Assembly (NCBI RefSeq): GCF_034009455.1
Contig: NZ_CP125380.1
Coordinates: 4,229,501-4,293,500 of the forward strand
Origin: Pseudomonas sp. P5_109
GTDB taxonomy: Bacteria; Pseudomonadota; Gammaproteobacteria; Pseudomonadales; Pseudomonadaceae
Direction: 5' to 3'
Length of the DNA: 64,000 nt
Part shown: in pieces, positions 10,988 to 20,648 of the stretch
Layout: each line of letters starts with the position of its first letter
Numbering within the stretch: the first letter of the stretch is position 1
Program-made: the position numbers and the translations under genes
Notes under the pieces: model-generated
The model's input: the letters and a program-made list of their open reading frames with translations, nothing else
What the model was told of the DNA's origin: nothing
The model's database searches: none

Positions 10988-11803
10988 TCAGTTACCCTTC
11001 CACTCCCTCGGGCTCAGCCCGGTCTTGCGCCGAAACGCCCGGGCCAGCGCCGAGGGGCTTTCGTAGCCGACTTCCTCGGCGATCAGCGCAATCGGCCGGC
11101 CCTCGCGCAAGCGTTTCTGCGCCAGGCTGATGCGCCAGCTCACCAGGTAATCCACCGGCGTCTGCCCGACCACTCGGCGAAAGTGCTCGGCGAAACTGGC
11201 CCGCGACATGTTGGCGGCGACCGAGAGTTCGGCCACGCTCCAGGCCTTGGCCGGGGTTTCATGCATCAGGCTCAGGGGCCGCGCCAGGCGCGCATCGGCG
11301 AGGCCGGCCATCATGCCCGGCTGCTGGCCAGTGCTGCTCAGGATGTGCCGCAGCAACAGGATCACCAGCAGTTCGAACAGGCGATCCATCACCGCTTCAC
11401 GCCCGCAGGTACCGTCGAACGCCTCGTTGAACAGCCATTCCAGGGTCCCGGCCAGGCTCGGCATCTCATCGAGCTTGAGCACCAGGTAATCCGGCAGCGC
11501 CGCCGCCAGGGCGTTGCCCGCACCGCCGTCGAAGTCCAGGGTCGCGCAGACCAGTTGCGTGCCGGACGCTTCCGACGCAAACAGGCGATGTCGATAAGGC
11601 CGGGGGAAAAAGATCAGGCTCGGTTCACTCAGTTGCAGATCCGGCTGCTCGCCCATCTTGAGCAGCAGTTCACCGGCCTGCAGCAGGTGCAAATGACCGC
11701 TGGCTTGCTGGCCGTCGTAGGCGGCGGTGCCGCAAAACGTGCCGCTGTGAAAGGTGCCGGCATTGACGCCGAAGTGAGTGAGCAACGTCGACAAGCGATC
11801 CAT
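10988..11803 (-). CDS. AraC family regulator with AraC-type cupin domain
   Basis: A 271-residue transcription factor. The N-terminal half is a cupin-like sensor ('SGHLHLLQAGELLLKMG', 'LIFFPRPYRHRLF'). The last 100 residues hold two HTH motifs ('WSVAELSVAANMSRASFAEHF' and 'IALIAEEVGYESPSALARAF') and end 'RRKTGLSPREWKGN'. The start at 11803 follows GGGAGCCTGTC, so the upstream extension is unlikely. It is divergent from the AhpD-like gene 133 bases away, the usual layout for these pairs, and is therefore its probable regulator. Confidence 0.88.
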   Translation of the reverse strand: MDRLSTLLTHFGVNAGTFHSGTFCGTAAYDGQQASGHLHLLQAGELLLKMGEQPDLQLSEPSLIFFPRPYRHRLFASEASGTQLVCATLDFDGGAGNALAAALPDYLVLKLDEMPSLAGTLEWLFNEAFDGTCGREAVMDRLFELLVILLLRHILSSTGQQPGMMAGLADARLARPLSLMHETPAKAWSVAELSVAANMSRASFAEHFRRVVGQTPVDYLVSWRISLAQKRLREGRPIALIAEEVGYESPSALARAFRRKTGLSPREWKGN

Positions 11804-11936
11804 GACAGGCTCCCGGAAGCAGTTCTGGACGATCTGTCGCATATCCTCGACGATTTGCACCCAACAAGCCAGATGCTGCCCCTAACATCAGCGCCGTACC
11901 CAGCGCATACCGCGCTTCACACTACGGAGTATCACC

Positions 11937-12455
11937 ATGACCCGCATTGCCCCGATCAGCCTGGAACACGCCACCGACGCCACCCGCCCGCTGCTGGAAG
12001 GCGTGCAGAAGAAAATCGGCTTTCTGCCCAATGTGTTCGGGGTGCTGGCGAACGCCCCCGTCGCGCTGACCTCATACCTGCAAATTTCGGCAACCCTGGC
12101 CAAGACCTCCTTGAGCGCCACGGAAAAAGAAGCGGTGTTCCTTGCCACCTCGCAGGTCAACGGTTGCGACTACTGCGTGGCAGCTCACACATTCTTCGCC
12201 GACAAGGTCGGGCTGTCGCAGGAGGACATCCTCAGTGCACGACACGGCGAGCTCAACGCCATTGCCGCCCTCGCCCGCCAGATCACTGAAAGCCGTGGGC
12301 ACCTGAGCGCCGAGCAACTCGCCGCCGCCCGTGCCGCCGGTATCGACGACGCCAAGATCATCGAAGTGATCGCCCATGTCGCTTCGCAGACGCTGACCAA
12401 CTACCTGAACAATGCCGCGCTGACCGACATCGACTTCCCGGTTATCGAGGCCTGA
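11937..12455 (+). CDS. Carboxymuconolactone decarboxylase / AhpD-like protein
   Basis: A 172-residue all-helical cytosolic protein. Residues 77-84 (CDYCVAAH) carry the CXXC-x3-His centre of the AhpD-type peroxidase-related subgroup, which uses the cysteine pair for thiol-disulfide chemistry. 'IGFLPNVFGVLANAP' near residue 27 is also typical. The likely role is peroxide or redox defence, not aromatic-ring decarboxylation. The divergent AraC regulator is its likely controller. The start follows ACGGAGTATCACC. Confidence 0.87.
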   Translation: MTRIAPISLEHATDATRPLLEGVQKKIGFLPNVFGVLANAPVALTSYLQISATLAKTSLSATEKEAVFLATSQVNGCDYCVAAHTFFADKVGLSQEDILSARHGELNAIAALARQITESRGHLSAEQLAAARAAGIDDAKIIEVIAHVASQTLTNYLNNAALTDIDFPVIEA

Positions 12456-12508
12456 ACCCCTCTAGCGTCAATCCTGTCTGAAACAGACTGTCGGAGCGAA
12501 CCGAAACC

Positions 12509-12598
12509 TGTGGGAGCGGGCTTGCTCGCGAAGGCGCTGTGTCAGTCGCCAGCATAGGTGTCTGATACGCCGCTTTCGCGAGCAAGCCCGCTCCCACA
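12509..12598. repeat. REPIN, class B
   Basis: TGTGGGAGCGGGCTTGCTCG is paired with CGCGAGCAAGCCCGCTCCCA between converging genes. Confidence 0.9.
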
Positions 12599-12639
12599 AT
12601 GATTTTGCTCAAGCGACAGATATGCGCATGACGTCGCGG

Positions 12640-13728
12640 TCAGGTATTGGTTTTCAGCCTGGTCCACAAGCGCGTGCTGAGGCGTGCAATGGCTGCGGGC
12701 AAGTCCTCGACGGTAAACAGCTTGTCCATCACGGTTTTCGGCGGATAGATCGCCAGGTCCTGCTTCACCGCCGGGTCGACGAAGGCATCCGCGGCGCTGT
12801 TGGGGTTGGCGTAGTGGATGCTGTTGCTGATGTTGGCGATCACCTTCGGCTCCAGCAGGTAGTTCATGTAGGCGTAGCCGTTCTTCTCGTGCGGCGCGTT
12901 CTTGGGCATGACCACCATGTCCATCCACAAGGTGGAACCTTCATCCGGGATCGAGTAGGCAATATCGATCCCGTTCTTGGCTTCCCTGGCGCTGGCGGCG
13001 GCCTGCACGATATCGCCGTTGAAACCGATCACCGCGCAGACGTTGCCGTTGGCCAGGTCGCTGATGTACTTCGACGCATGGAAATACTGGACGTATGGCC
13101 GGATCTTCAGCAGCGCCTGCTCGGCTTTCTTGTAGTCGGCCGGTTCGTGGCTGTGGGGTGGCAGGCCCAGGTAATTGAGGGTGATCGGCAGGATTTGCGT
13201 CGGGTTGTCGATGATCGCCACGCCGCATTCGCTGAGTTTCTTGATGTTGTTCTCGTCGAAGAACAGGCTCCAGGAACGGGTGACGTCGGTATTGCCGAAG
13301 ATCGCCTTGATCTTCTCGACGTTGTAGCCGATGCCCGCCGTGCCCCACATGTAGGGGAAGCCGTACTGGTTGCCCGGATCGTTGACCTCAAGTTTTTTCA
13401 TCAACGCCGGGTCGAGGTTTTTCCAGTTGGGCAACTGGCTCTTGTCGAGCTTCTGGATCGCGCCGGCCTTGATCAGGCGCGACAGGAAGTGGTTGGACGG
13501 GCTGACCACGTCATAGCCGGTGTTGCCGGTCATCAGCTTCGATTCCAGCACTTCGTTGCTGTCGTGGATGTCGTAGGTCGCCTTGATCCCTGTGTCCTTG
13601 TTGAAGTTGACCAGGGTGTCGTCGGCGATGTAGCCGTTCCAGTTGGAAATGTTGACGGTTTCGTCGGCATAGGTGGCGGCGGAAAACGTCGAGATCAGGG
13701 CCACAAGGGAAAGCGTATTGACGCGCAT
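12640..13728 (-). CDS. Polyamine-type periplasmic substrate-binding protein (PotF/SpuD-like)
   Basis: A 362-residue exported protein with a signal peptide ending near 'TYA-DETVNISNW'. 'VNISNWNGYIADDTL', 'YDVVSPSNHFL', 'WGTAGIGYN' and 'CAVIGFNGDIVQAA' match spermidine/putrescine binding proteins of ABC importers. No permease or ATPase gene is adjacent, so it must use a transporter encoded elsewhere or act as an accessory receptor. It lies 54 bases downstream of an FAD amine-oxidase gene on the same strand, which suggests uptake and oxidation of the same amine. Confidence 0.85.
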   Translation of the reverse strand: MRVNTLSLVALISTFSAATYADETVNISNWNGYIADDTLVNFNKDTGIKATYDIHDSNEVLESKLMTGNTGYDVVSPSNHFLSRLIKAGAIQKLDKSQLPNWKNLDPALMKKLEVNDPGNQYGFPYMWGTAGIGYNVEKIKAIFGNTDVTRSWSLFFDENNIKKLSECGVAIIDNPTQILPITLNYLGLPPHSHEPADYKKAEQALLKIRPYVQYFHASKYISDLANGNVCAVIGFNGDIVQAAASAREAKNGIDIAYSIPDEGSTLWMDMVVMPKNAPHEKNGYAYMNYLLEPKVIANISNSIHYANPNSAADAFVDPAVKQDLAIYPPKTVMDKLFTVEDLPAAIARLSTRLWTRLKTNT

Positions 13729-13782
13729 GTTGAATCAACTTCGATGGGAAGTGCTTTTGTTCTTGTTGTGAAGCGGGTGTTG

Positions 13783-15084
13783 TCAGATTTCGCTTCTGGC
13801 CCGGACCGTTTCCACGCGCATACGCAGCATGGCACCGATGTCGAGCAACGGCTTGGGCGGTAGCCAGCCGGGCTGTGCCCGTTGAATGACCGAGTGCAGC
13901 AGCGGCGAATCCCGACCCGAGGCCCACTCCGCCAGCAGGCGGCCCCACAGCGTGCCGCGCGCCACGCCGGAGCCGTTGCAGCCGGCCACGGCAAACACGC
14001 TTTCCTCGACCTTGGCGAAATACGGCTGGCCGGAGCGCGAAGCACTGAGGTGACCGGTCCAGGTGTATTCGATGTCCTGCTCGCCGAGCATCGGGAAACG
14101 CCGTTGCAAGCCCAGCACATGGTGCTGGCGGCGGGTCGACAATTCGCCCGGGGACAAATCCCGCGAGCGGTATTCGGCGGTGTTGCGGATCATCACCCGG
14201 CGATCCGGGGTCAGGCGCACCGTGGCGCCCAGCGGCCGGGTCGACAGCACGCCCCAGGACGCGGGCGCACCCAGGGCTTGAAACTCTTGATCGCTGAGCG
14301 GCCGCGTGAGGCTGGCGCTGAGCTCCATCGCGAATGTGCCGCTGTCATCGATACCCGCACGAGGGATGAAGGCGTTCAGGCAGACCAAGACCTGTTTGGC
14401 CTCGACGCAGCCGTTTTGGCCCCGAGCGCGAATTCGGCCGTCGCCCAGGCGCTCGATACCGGTGATATCGGTGTTCTCATGGACCGTCACTGTCTGCGGC
14501 AAGGCATCGAGCAAGCCTTTCACATACTTGGCCGGTTGCAGCAGCGCATTGCCGTTACCGCACCAGATCCCGGCGCGATAGTGGCGGGTGCCGAGTTTCT
14601 CGATCAATGGCTCGCCTTGCAGAAACTGTGCGCTGGCGCCAACCGCACGCAGGGTCTGCAGCTTGGCCTCGACGTGGGTCAGCTTGCGTGGATCGCTGAC
14701 GGCGAAGAAATAACCCGACTCCCTGAAGTCGCATTCGATGCCCAGCCGGGCGATCTGCTTGCGCACTTCATCGGCGGCGGCGCGGCCGATCGAGGTGTCC
14801 ACTTGATAGCCGGCGAACCCTTCGCTGCCCAGCAACTCTCCGGTAGCTGGATGTTCGTGGGCCACCACAAACCCGGAATTGCGCGCCGATGCACCCTGCG
14901 CAGCCCGCTGGCGGTCAACCACCACAATGCGTGCCTGCGGATGCATTTGCGCAAGGGCGTGTGCGGCACTCAGCCCGGTGATGCCGGCGCCGATCACCAG
15001 CCAGTCGGCCTGTTGCGTGCCCTTTAGCGGCTCGCGCAGCGGTGAACTCCCCGCTTGCGCGATCCAGCCACAGATATTTTCCAT
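13783..15084 (-). CDS. FAD-dependent amine oxidoreductase (PuuB/DAO family)
   Basis: A 433-residue protein of the D-amino-acid/glycine oxidase fold, with the ADP-binding loop 'VIGAGITGLSAAHAL' near residue 31, 'GASARNSGFV' contacting flavin, and a C-terminal 'GCNGSGVARGTLWG' that completes the FAD site. It resembles gamma-glutamylputrescine oxidases. Its neighbour, a polyamine-type binding protein, supports an amine substrate, but exact specificity is inference. GAGGTGACGC before the ATG defines the start. It is divergent from a LysR regulator 161 bases away. Confidence 0.83.
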   Translation of the reverse strand: MENICGWIAQAGSSPLREPLKGTQQADWLVIGAGITGLSAAHALAQMHPQARIVVVDRQRAAQGASARNSGFVVAHEHPATGELLGSEGFAGYQVDTSIGRAAADEVRKQIARLGIECDFRESGYFFAVSDPRKLTHVEAKLQTLRAVGASAQFLQGEPLIEKLGTRHYRAGIWCGNGNALLQPAKYVKGLLDALPQTVTVHENTDITGIERLGDGRIRARGQNGCVEAKQVLVCLNAFIPRAGIDDSGTFAMELSASLTRPLSDQEFQALGAPASWGVLSTRPLGATVRLTPDRRVMIRNTAEYRSRDLSPGELSTRRQHHVLGLQRRFPMLGEQDIEYTWTGHLSASRSGQPYFAKVEESVFAVAGCNGSGVARGTLWGRLLAEWASGRDSPLLHSVIQRAQPGWLPPKPLLDIGAMLRMRVETVRARSEI

Positions 15085-15245
15085 GCGTCACCTCGTTTTC
15101 TTGTTCTGCGAACCGTGGCGAATCAACTGCTTTGCATGCATGATTCGCATGAGCGGTTTTCGATGACGGTAGCCATGACTAGAATTTAAAGGCTCCTCAC
15201 AGGTACAACCAACGTTATTAAATCATCGAGGCATTCTGAAAACGC

Positions 15246-16133
15246 ATGGAGAAGATTCGCCACGCGCCCTCGCTGCAGGGCTTGCAGGCCTTGGTTGAGG
15301 TTGCGGACTCGGGCAGCTTCACCCAGGCGGCGCAGAAGCTCTGCCTGACGCAAAGCGCCGTGAGCCGACAGATCCAGCAACTGGAGAGCCACTTCGACGT
15401 GCAGCTGTTTGTCAGGAGCAGTCGCAGCCTGCAACTGACCGCGGAGGGCGAACAGGTACTGGCCAGCGCCCGCAGCATCCTCGAACAGTTGCGCAGCCTC
15501 GAAGACCGGCTGGCGCCGCAAAAACGCCCGTTCCGCATTCGCATGCACGTGTCGTTGGCGGTGCGCTGGCTGCTGCCCAGGCTGAGCGATTTCTACCGGC
15601 ATCACCCGGACGTCTCCCTGGCAATAGAAACCGTGGCCACCGAAGTGGTGGAGCCGGCCAGTGACAGCGACGCCTACATTCTCTATCTGCCTGAGCCGTC
15701 CACGGCGCCCGATTGCCTGACCCTGTTCGAGGAAGCGCTGGTGCCGGTGTGCGCGCCGGGCCTGGGCAGCCCGGGCAGGCCATTGGCGGCGCTGGAAGAT
15801 TTGCCGGGGTACGCCTTGCTGCACCGCTCAAGCGACCAGAATGACTGGCAGGTCTGGCTGTCAGCCAACGGCGGCAAGGCGCTGCATGACTATCGGCACA
15901 TCCCCTTCAACCTCGACGAACTGGCACTCGACGCCGCCGCCCGGGGCCTGGGCGTAGCGATGACCGACATGACCCTGGCCGGAGAGTCGATCCAGCGCGG
16001 CGAACTGGTGATTCCGTTCGGCGAACCGTTGAAGACCCGGGGGATTTACTCGCTGTGCCTGCAACCTTCGGCGGCATCGCATCCGGCCTGCGCACCGGTC
16101 ATGCAATGGTTCACCGCACAAACCACTGCCTGA
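15246..16133 (+). CDS. LysR family regulator (GcvA-like)
   Basis: A 295-residue protein. Residues 8-65 form the winged HTH ('LQALVEVADSGSFTQAAQKL' then 'LTQSAVSRQIQQLE'), and residues 95-290 form the periplasmic-binding-protein-like effector domain. 'AARGLGVAMTDMTLA' is typical of the GcvA subgroup. It is transcribed divergently from the amine oxidase, so it most likely controls that gene and the downstream PotF-like gene. The effector is unknown. Confidence 0.88.
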   Translation: MEKIRHAPSLQGLQALVEVADSGSFTQAAQKLCLTQSAVSRQIQQLESHFDVQLFVRSSRSLQLTAEGEQVLASARSILEQLRSLEDRLAPQKRPFRIRMHVSLAVRWLLPRLSDFYRHHPDVSLAIETVATEVVEPASDSDAYILYLPEPSTAPDCLTLFEEALVPVCAPGLGSPGRPLAALEDLPGYALLHRSSDQNDWQVWLSANGGKALHDYRHIPFNLDELALDAAARGLGVAMTDMTLAGESIQRGELVIPFGEPLKTRGIYSLCLQPSAASHPACAPVMQWFTAQTTA

Positions 16134-16139
16134 CCCTCA

Positions 16140-16984
16140 ATGTCGCCTGACACACCGCCTTCGCGAGCAAGCCCGCTCCCACAGGATTTGTGGGCATACG
16201 AAAATTCCGTGAACAACCGCAATTACGGTAGGAGCTGGCTTGCCAGCGATGAGGCCCTCACATTCAAAACCAATGTCGCCTGACACACCGCCTTCGCGAG
16301 CAAGCCCGCTCCCACAGGATTTGTGGGCATACGAAAATTCCGTGAACAACCGCAATTACTGTGGGAGCTGGCTTGCCAGCGATGAGGCCCTCACATTCAA
16401 AACCAATGTCGCCTGACACACCGCCTTCGCGAGCAAGCCCGCTCCCACAGGATTTGTGGGCATACGAAAATTCCGTGAACAACCGCAATTACGGTAGGAG
16501 CTGGCTTGCCAGCGATGAGGCCCTCACATTCAAAACCAATGTCGCCTGACACACCGCCTTCGCGAGCAAGCCCGCTCCCACAGGATTTGTGGGCATACGA
16601 AAATTCCGTGAACAACCGCAATTACTGTGGGAGCTGGCTTGCCAGCGATGAGGCCCTCACATTCAAAACCAATGTCGCCTGACACACCGCCTTCGCGAGC
16701 AAGCCCGCTCCCACAGGATTTGTGGGCATACGAAAATTCCGTGAACAACCTCAACTACTGTAGGAGCTGGCTTGCCAGCGATGAGGCCCTCACATTCAAA
16801 ACCAATGTCGCCTGACACACCGCCTTCGCGAGCAAGCCCGCTCCCACAGGATTTGTGGGCATACGAAAATTCCGTGAACAACCGCAATTACTGTGGGAGC
16901 TGGCTTGCTCGCGAAGAGGCCCTCACATTCAACATCAATATCGACCGACACACCGCCTTCGCGAGCAAGCCCGCTCCCACAGGG
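16140..16984. repeat. 133-bp tandem array of hybrid REP pairs (six full copies plus part)
   Basis: TGTCGCCTGACACACCGCC recurs at 16141, 16274, 16407, 16540, 16673 and 16806, each exactly 133 bases apart, and a diverged seventh start lies at 16939. Each unit pairs a class B REP (CTTCGCGAGCAAGCCCGCTC) with a class A REP (GTAGGAGCTGGCTTGCCAGC). Copies differ at only a few positions, for example ACGGTAGGAG versus ACTGTGGGAG. Short open frames across it are by-products of the repeat. Confidence 0.95.
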
Positions 16985-16988
16985 GGGC

Positions 16989-18497
16989 TCAATCATCCTC
17001 ATGCAACTTGATGCCGCGTTTATGCAGCACGTGGGGCACCACCAGCACCAGCAGCGTGAGGGCGAGGAAGAACGCCGAGATCGGTTGCGTGAGGAACACT
17101 GTCCAGTCGCCCTCGCCGATGGACAAGGCGTTGCGCAGCTGTTTCTCGGCCATCGGTCCCAGCAGCATGCCGACGATCACCGGGGCGACGGGAAAGTCGA
17201 ACCGCCGCATCAGCACCCCGCCCCAGCCAATGGCCAACATCAGGATCAGGTCGAAGGATGAGTGGCGCATGCCGTAAACGCCGATGGTGGCGAATACCAG
17301 GATGCCGGCATTCAGGTACGGCCGGGGGATTTGCAGCAGTTTGACCCACAGGCCCACCAGCGGCAGGTTCAACACCAGCAGAATCACGTTGCCGATGTAC
17401 AGCGAAGCCACCAGCGTCCAGACCAGGTCGGCAGAGGTTTCGAACAGCATCGGCCCGGGTTGCAGGTTGTAGTTCTGGAACGCCGCCAGCAGGATCGCGG
17501 CGGTGGCGGACGTCGGGATGCCCAGGGTCAGCAACGGCACCAGCGAGCCGGTCGCGCTGGCATTGTTGGCCGCTTCCGGGCCGGCAACGCCTTCGATGGC
17601 GCCCTCGCCCTTGTTGGCGGAAAACTCCTTGGGGTACTTGCTCAGCTTGCGTTCGGTGGAATAGGACAGAAAGGTCGGAATTTCGGCGCCACCGGCCGGA
17701 ATCGAACCAAACGGAAAACCGATCAGCGTGCCGCGAAGCCACGCCGGCACCGAGCGTTTCCAGTCGGCGCGGGTCATCCACAACGAGGTCAGGCGATGCC
17801 GGCCTTCGTTGGCTTCGGTTTGATAGAGCAAGCTGTACAAGGCCTCGCCCACCGCGAACAGACCGACCGCCACCAGCACCACTTCGATGCCGTCCACCAG
17901 TTCAGGCACACCGAGGGTGTAGCGGGCAATGCCCGAGGTCGAATCCAGGCCGATCAAGCCAATGGTCAAGCCGACGCCCAGCGAGGCAAACCCGCGCAGC
18001 ATGGAAGCGCCGAGCACCGCCGACACGGTGGTGAACGACAGCACCAGGATCGCGAAGTATTCGGTGGGGCCGAAATTCAGCGCCAGCCTGGCCACGATGG
18101 GCGCGAACAGCGTCAGCAAAATCGTGGCGATGGTGCCGGCGACGAATGAACCGATCGCCGCCGTTGCCAGCGCAGGTCCGGCGCGGCCGTTGCGCGCCAT
18201 GAGGTTGCCTTCCAGGGCCGTGACCATCGACGACGATTCGCCGGGGGTATTGAGCAGGATCGAGGTAGTGGAGCCACCGAACTGCGCGCCGTAGTAGATA
18301 CCGGCGAACATGATCAAGGCCCCGGTGGGATCGACCTTGGCGGTGATCGGCAGCAGCAGCGCCACCGTCAGTGCCGGACCGATCCCGGGCAACACGCCGA
18401 TGGCAGTGCCGAGCAGGCAGCCGATGAACCCCCACATCAGATTGATCGGCGTCAGCGCCGAGGAAAATCCCATCTCCAGGCTTGAAAGAATGTCCAC
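16989..18497 (-). CDS. tctA: Tripartite tricarboxylate transporter, large permease subunit
   Basis: A 502-residue inner-membrane protein with about twelve hydrophobic segments. '[20 protein letters not shown]' near residue 37 and '[21 protein letters not shown]' near residue 86 are the TctA signatures that form the substrate path. It imports citrate or another di/tricarboxylate with TctB and TctC, driven by an ion gradient. It is the last gene of tctCBA and starts 15 bases after tctB. The tandem REP array follows its stop directly. Confidence 0.93.
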   Translation of the reverse strand: MDILSSLEMGFSSALTPINLMWGFIGCLLGTAIGVLPGIGPALTVALLLPITAKVDPTGALIMFAGIYYGAQFGGSTTSILLNTPGESSSMVTALEGNLMARNGRAGPALATAAIGSFVAGTIATILLTLFAPIVARLALNFGPTEYFAILVLSFTTVSAVLGASMLRGFASLGVGLTIGLIGLDSTSGIARYTLGVPELVDGIEVVLVAVGLFAVGEALYSLLYQTEANEGRHRLTSLWMTRADWKRSVPAWLRGTLIGFPFGSIPAGGAEIPTFLSYSTERKLSKYPKEFSANKGEGAIEGVAGPEAANNASATGSLVPLLTLGIPTSATAAILLAAFQNYNLQPGPMLFETSADLVWTLVASLYIGNVILLVLNLPLVGLWVKLLQIPRPYLNAGILVFATIGVYGMRHSSFDLILMLAIGWGGVLMRRFDFPVAPVIVGMLLGPMAEKQLRNALSIGEGDWTVFLTQPISAFFLALTLLVLVVPHVLHKRGIKLHEDD

Positions 18498-18512
18498 GGC
18501 GTCGCTCTCCTT

Positions 18513-18998
18513 TCAAAGCCAGATGTTGATCAGCGACGGCAGGGAAACCCCGAGTCCGGCGTTGAACAGCCAGTAGATCGGCAGGGTCAAGGCAATGCCG
18601 ATGGCCAGGTCCCGCACCGGATGACGGCTGCCGAACCCCCGCGCCGAACAGGCAAACAGCAACCCGGCGGCCAGCACGAAACCGATCAGGTTGATCAGCA
18701 CCGCCACCCCGACAAGCCCCCCGGTCACCCAGGCCGCACCGGCTTTTCCACCGGGCACCGTGCCCGTGTCGTCGTTATCCAGTTCGCGAAAACCACCGCT
18801 GAACGCCTGATAACTCAGCAACAGGCCCACGCCGCCGATAAACGCCGCCACCACATAGGGGTAAACGTAGGCCGGGAGGATGACGAAACCCATTTCAGGC
18901 GGAAAACGGTAGGCACCCATCGCCAATATGACGCTGATGGCGATCAGGCCGATGCCGACCGCCAATTGCGTCGGCACCACGGCGCGCTGTGTGGCCAT
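18513..18998 (-). CDS. tctB: Tripartite tricarboxylate transporter, small permease subunit
   Basis: A 161-residue protein with four predicted membrane helices ('QLAVGIGLIAISVILAMGAY', 'VYPYVVAAFIGGVGLLLSYQ', 'VGVAVLINLIGFVLAAGLLF' and a final 'IGIALTLPIYWLFNAGLG'), the standard TctB topology. The start is placed at 18998 (MATQRAVV), one base after the tctC stop codon (TGA-G-ATG), which implies translational coupling. The open frame extends upstream inside tctC and that part is rejected. Confidence 0.88.
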   Translation of the reverse strand: MATQRAVVPTQLAVGIGLIAISVILAMGAYRFPPEMGFVILPAYVYPYVVAAFIGGVGLLLSYQAFSGGFRELDNDDTGTVPGGKAGAAWVTGGLVGVAVLINLIGFVLAAGLLFACSARGFGSRHPVRDLAIGIALTLPIYWLFNAGLGVSLPSLINIWL

Positions 18999-18999
18999 C

Positions 19000-19965
19000 T
19001 CAAAGCAGCCCGACCTTGACCAGCATGGCGCGCAACCGCACGTGTTCTTCCTCGACGAATTTGCCGAACTCATCGCCGGTCAGCACGCTGGGCGTCCAGG
19101 CGTTGGCCTGGATATTGTCCTGCCAGACCTTGCTGTTGGTGGCGGCCACGACGGCGTCGGTCACCTCTTTACGCTGCTCCGGGGTGAGGCCCGCCGCACC
19201 ATAAACGCCGCGCCAGTTGCCGATGATCACGTCGTAGCCGCTTTCCTTGAGAGTTGGCGCATCAATGCCGGGAACACGCTCCGGCGCACCGATGGCAAGG
19301 ACACGGAACTGACCGTTCTTGATGTACTGGCCAAGCTCCGCGTAACCGCCGGTGATCACCTTGAGCTGGCCGCCCAGCGCCTGGGCAACCACCTCACCGC
19401 CGCCACCAAAGGCCACGTAGTTGACCTTGTTGACCGGAACATCCAGTTTGCCGGCAAGCTCGGCGATACCGATGTGGTCGACCGAGCCCTTGGAGCCGCC
19501 GCCCCAGGTAATGCTGGTCGGTTTGTCCTTGAACGCCTTGATCAGGTCATCGAGGGTCTTGAATTCAGATTCCTTGCGCACGGCGATCACGTTGTACTCG
19601 GTGAACAGCCGGGCAATGGGCGTCACATCCTTCAGGCTGATCTGCGGTTTGTTCTGCTCGATGCCCGCGACCATGATCGCGCCGACCACCAGCAAGGCGT
19701 TCGGATCACCCTTGGTGCTGTTGGCAAATTGCGCCAGCCCCAGGGTCCCGCCCGCTCCGCCCTTGTTCTCGAAGGTTACCGCCTTGGCCGTATTGGCTTC
19801 GACCATGGCCTTGCCCAGGACCCGGGCGGTCTGGTCGTAACCACCGCCCACCGAGCCCGGGGCCATGAACTTGACGGTATCGAGCGCGAAGGCGGGTGCG
19901 ACAAGCACGGCAGCAGTCAAACCTGCGGCCATGCAGCGACTGAAACGACGGATCAAGGCGGACAT
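19000..19965 (-). CDS. tctC: Tripartite tricarboxylate transporter, periplasmic binding protein
   Basis: A protein of about 321 residues with a signal peptide cleaved near 'APAFA-LDTVKF'. 'MAPGSVGGGYDQTARVL', 'VENKGGAGGTLGLAQF'-type text and 'GGYAELGQYIKNGQFRVLAI' are Bug/TctC family features. It captures the carboxylate for TctAB. The second of two close ATGs is preferred because AGGAG lies seven bases before it, while the first ATG abuts the Shine-Dalgarno. It is the first gene of the tct operon and is divergent from a two-component system that may or may not control it. Confidence 0.92.
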   Translation of the reverse strand: MSALIRRFSRCMAAGLTAAVLVAPAFALDTVKFMAPGSVGGGYDQTARVLGKAMVEANTAKAVTFENKGGAGGTLGLAQFANSTKGDPNALLVVGAIMVAGIEQNKPQISLKDVTPIARLFTEYNVIAVRKESEFKTLDDLIKAFKDKPTSITWGGGSKGSVDHIGIAELAGKLDVPVNKVNYVAFGGGGEVVAQALGGQLKVITGGYAELGQYIKNGQFRVLAIGAPERVPGIDAPTLKESGYDVIIGNWRGVYGAAGLTPEQRKEVTDAVVAATNSKVWQDNIQANAWTPSVLTGDEFGKFVEEEHVRLRAMLVKVGLL

Positions 19966-20088
19966 GGGCATCTCCTGATTGCATTGTTTTTATAGGTGCC
20001 GTTTGCCCATCGAGGTGCTCGATGAACATGGGCCTGCGAACAAGCTTAGGCCATGGATCCGCGCTCGACCGGTTTTGCTCAAAACCCC

Positions 20089-20177
20089 TGTGGGAGCGGG
20101 CTTGCTCGCGAAGAGGCCGGCACATTCAACATGGATGCAGGCTGACACACCGCCTTCGCGAGCAAGCCCGCTCCCAC
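20089..20177. repeat. REPIN, class B
   Basis: TGTGGGAGCGGGCTTGCTCG and CGCGAGCAAGCCCGCTCCCA form an inverted pair between tctC and the DUF2790 gene. The rest of 19966-20306 shows no gene. Confidence 0.9.
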
Positions 20178-20306
20178 AAGGGCGGGGCTTTCATTACAAC
20201 TTTGTAATCGAGTTGTTGGTCGGCTGTCCGGATCGCCTCGTTAACCTGAGCTCACTGCCAGGCCAACCTTCGGCAGCCACCCAGCCCTTGCAGAGAGAGA
20301 TTCGTC

Positions 20307-20564
20307 ATGAAAATGTTGATTGCTGGTTTTGTCGCCCTGCTCGCCACCGGTTCGGCGTTTGCCGCTACCCAGTCCACCTCGCCGGTCATCCATGACAAAG
20401 ACGGCTTCTATGTCCCGGTGGATGTGGCCAAAGTGCTGTCCATGACCGACCTCAACGGCAAGTGCGGCATCGTGCCGGCGCAGTTCAACTACCTCGACCA
20501 CCAGGGTCGCGAACACCAGCTGGACTATCAAGTCCAGGGCGTTGGCTGCATTGGCGAGAACTGA
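20307..20564 (+). CDS. DUF2790 small secreted protein
   Basis: An 85-residue protein with a signal peptide (cleavage near 'SAFA-ATQS') and a short domain ending 'GVGCIGEN'. The two cysteines near the end and in 'NGKCGIVP' could form a disulfide. This matches DUF2790, a family largely confined to pseudomonads whose members often sit next to metal-responsive two-component genes, as here (84 bases before the response regulator). The biochemical role is unknown. The start follows GAGAGAGATTCGTC. Confidence 0.8.
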   Translation: MKMLIAGFVALLATGSAFAATQSTSPVIHDKDGFYVPVDVAKVLSMTDLNGKCGIVPAQFNYLDHQGREHQLDYQVQGVGCIGEN

Positions 20565-20648
20565 TCGAATGCCTGTATTGACGACTGGCCGGGCTACACT
20601 TGCGCCATTGATGCCCCCCCGTAGCCCGACCGAAACAGGCCGCTCCCG

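Noticed and set aside
16140..16984. CRISPR array
   Set aside because: The unit is 133 bases with nearly no variable spacer, each unit is a REP pair, and no cas genes are present.
16264..17002. Series of identical 62-79 codon frames
   Set aside because: They come from the 133-bp REP tandem repeat and have no start signal or protein family.
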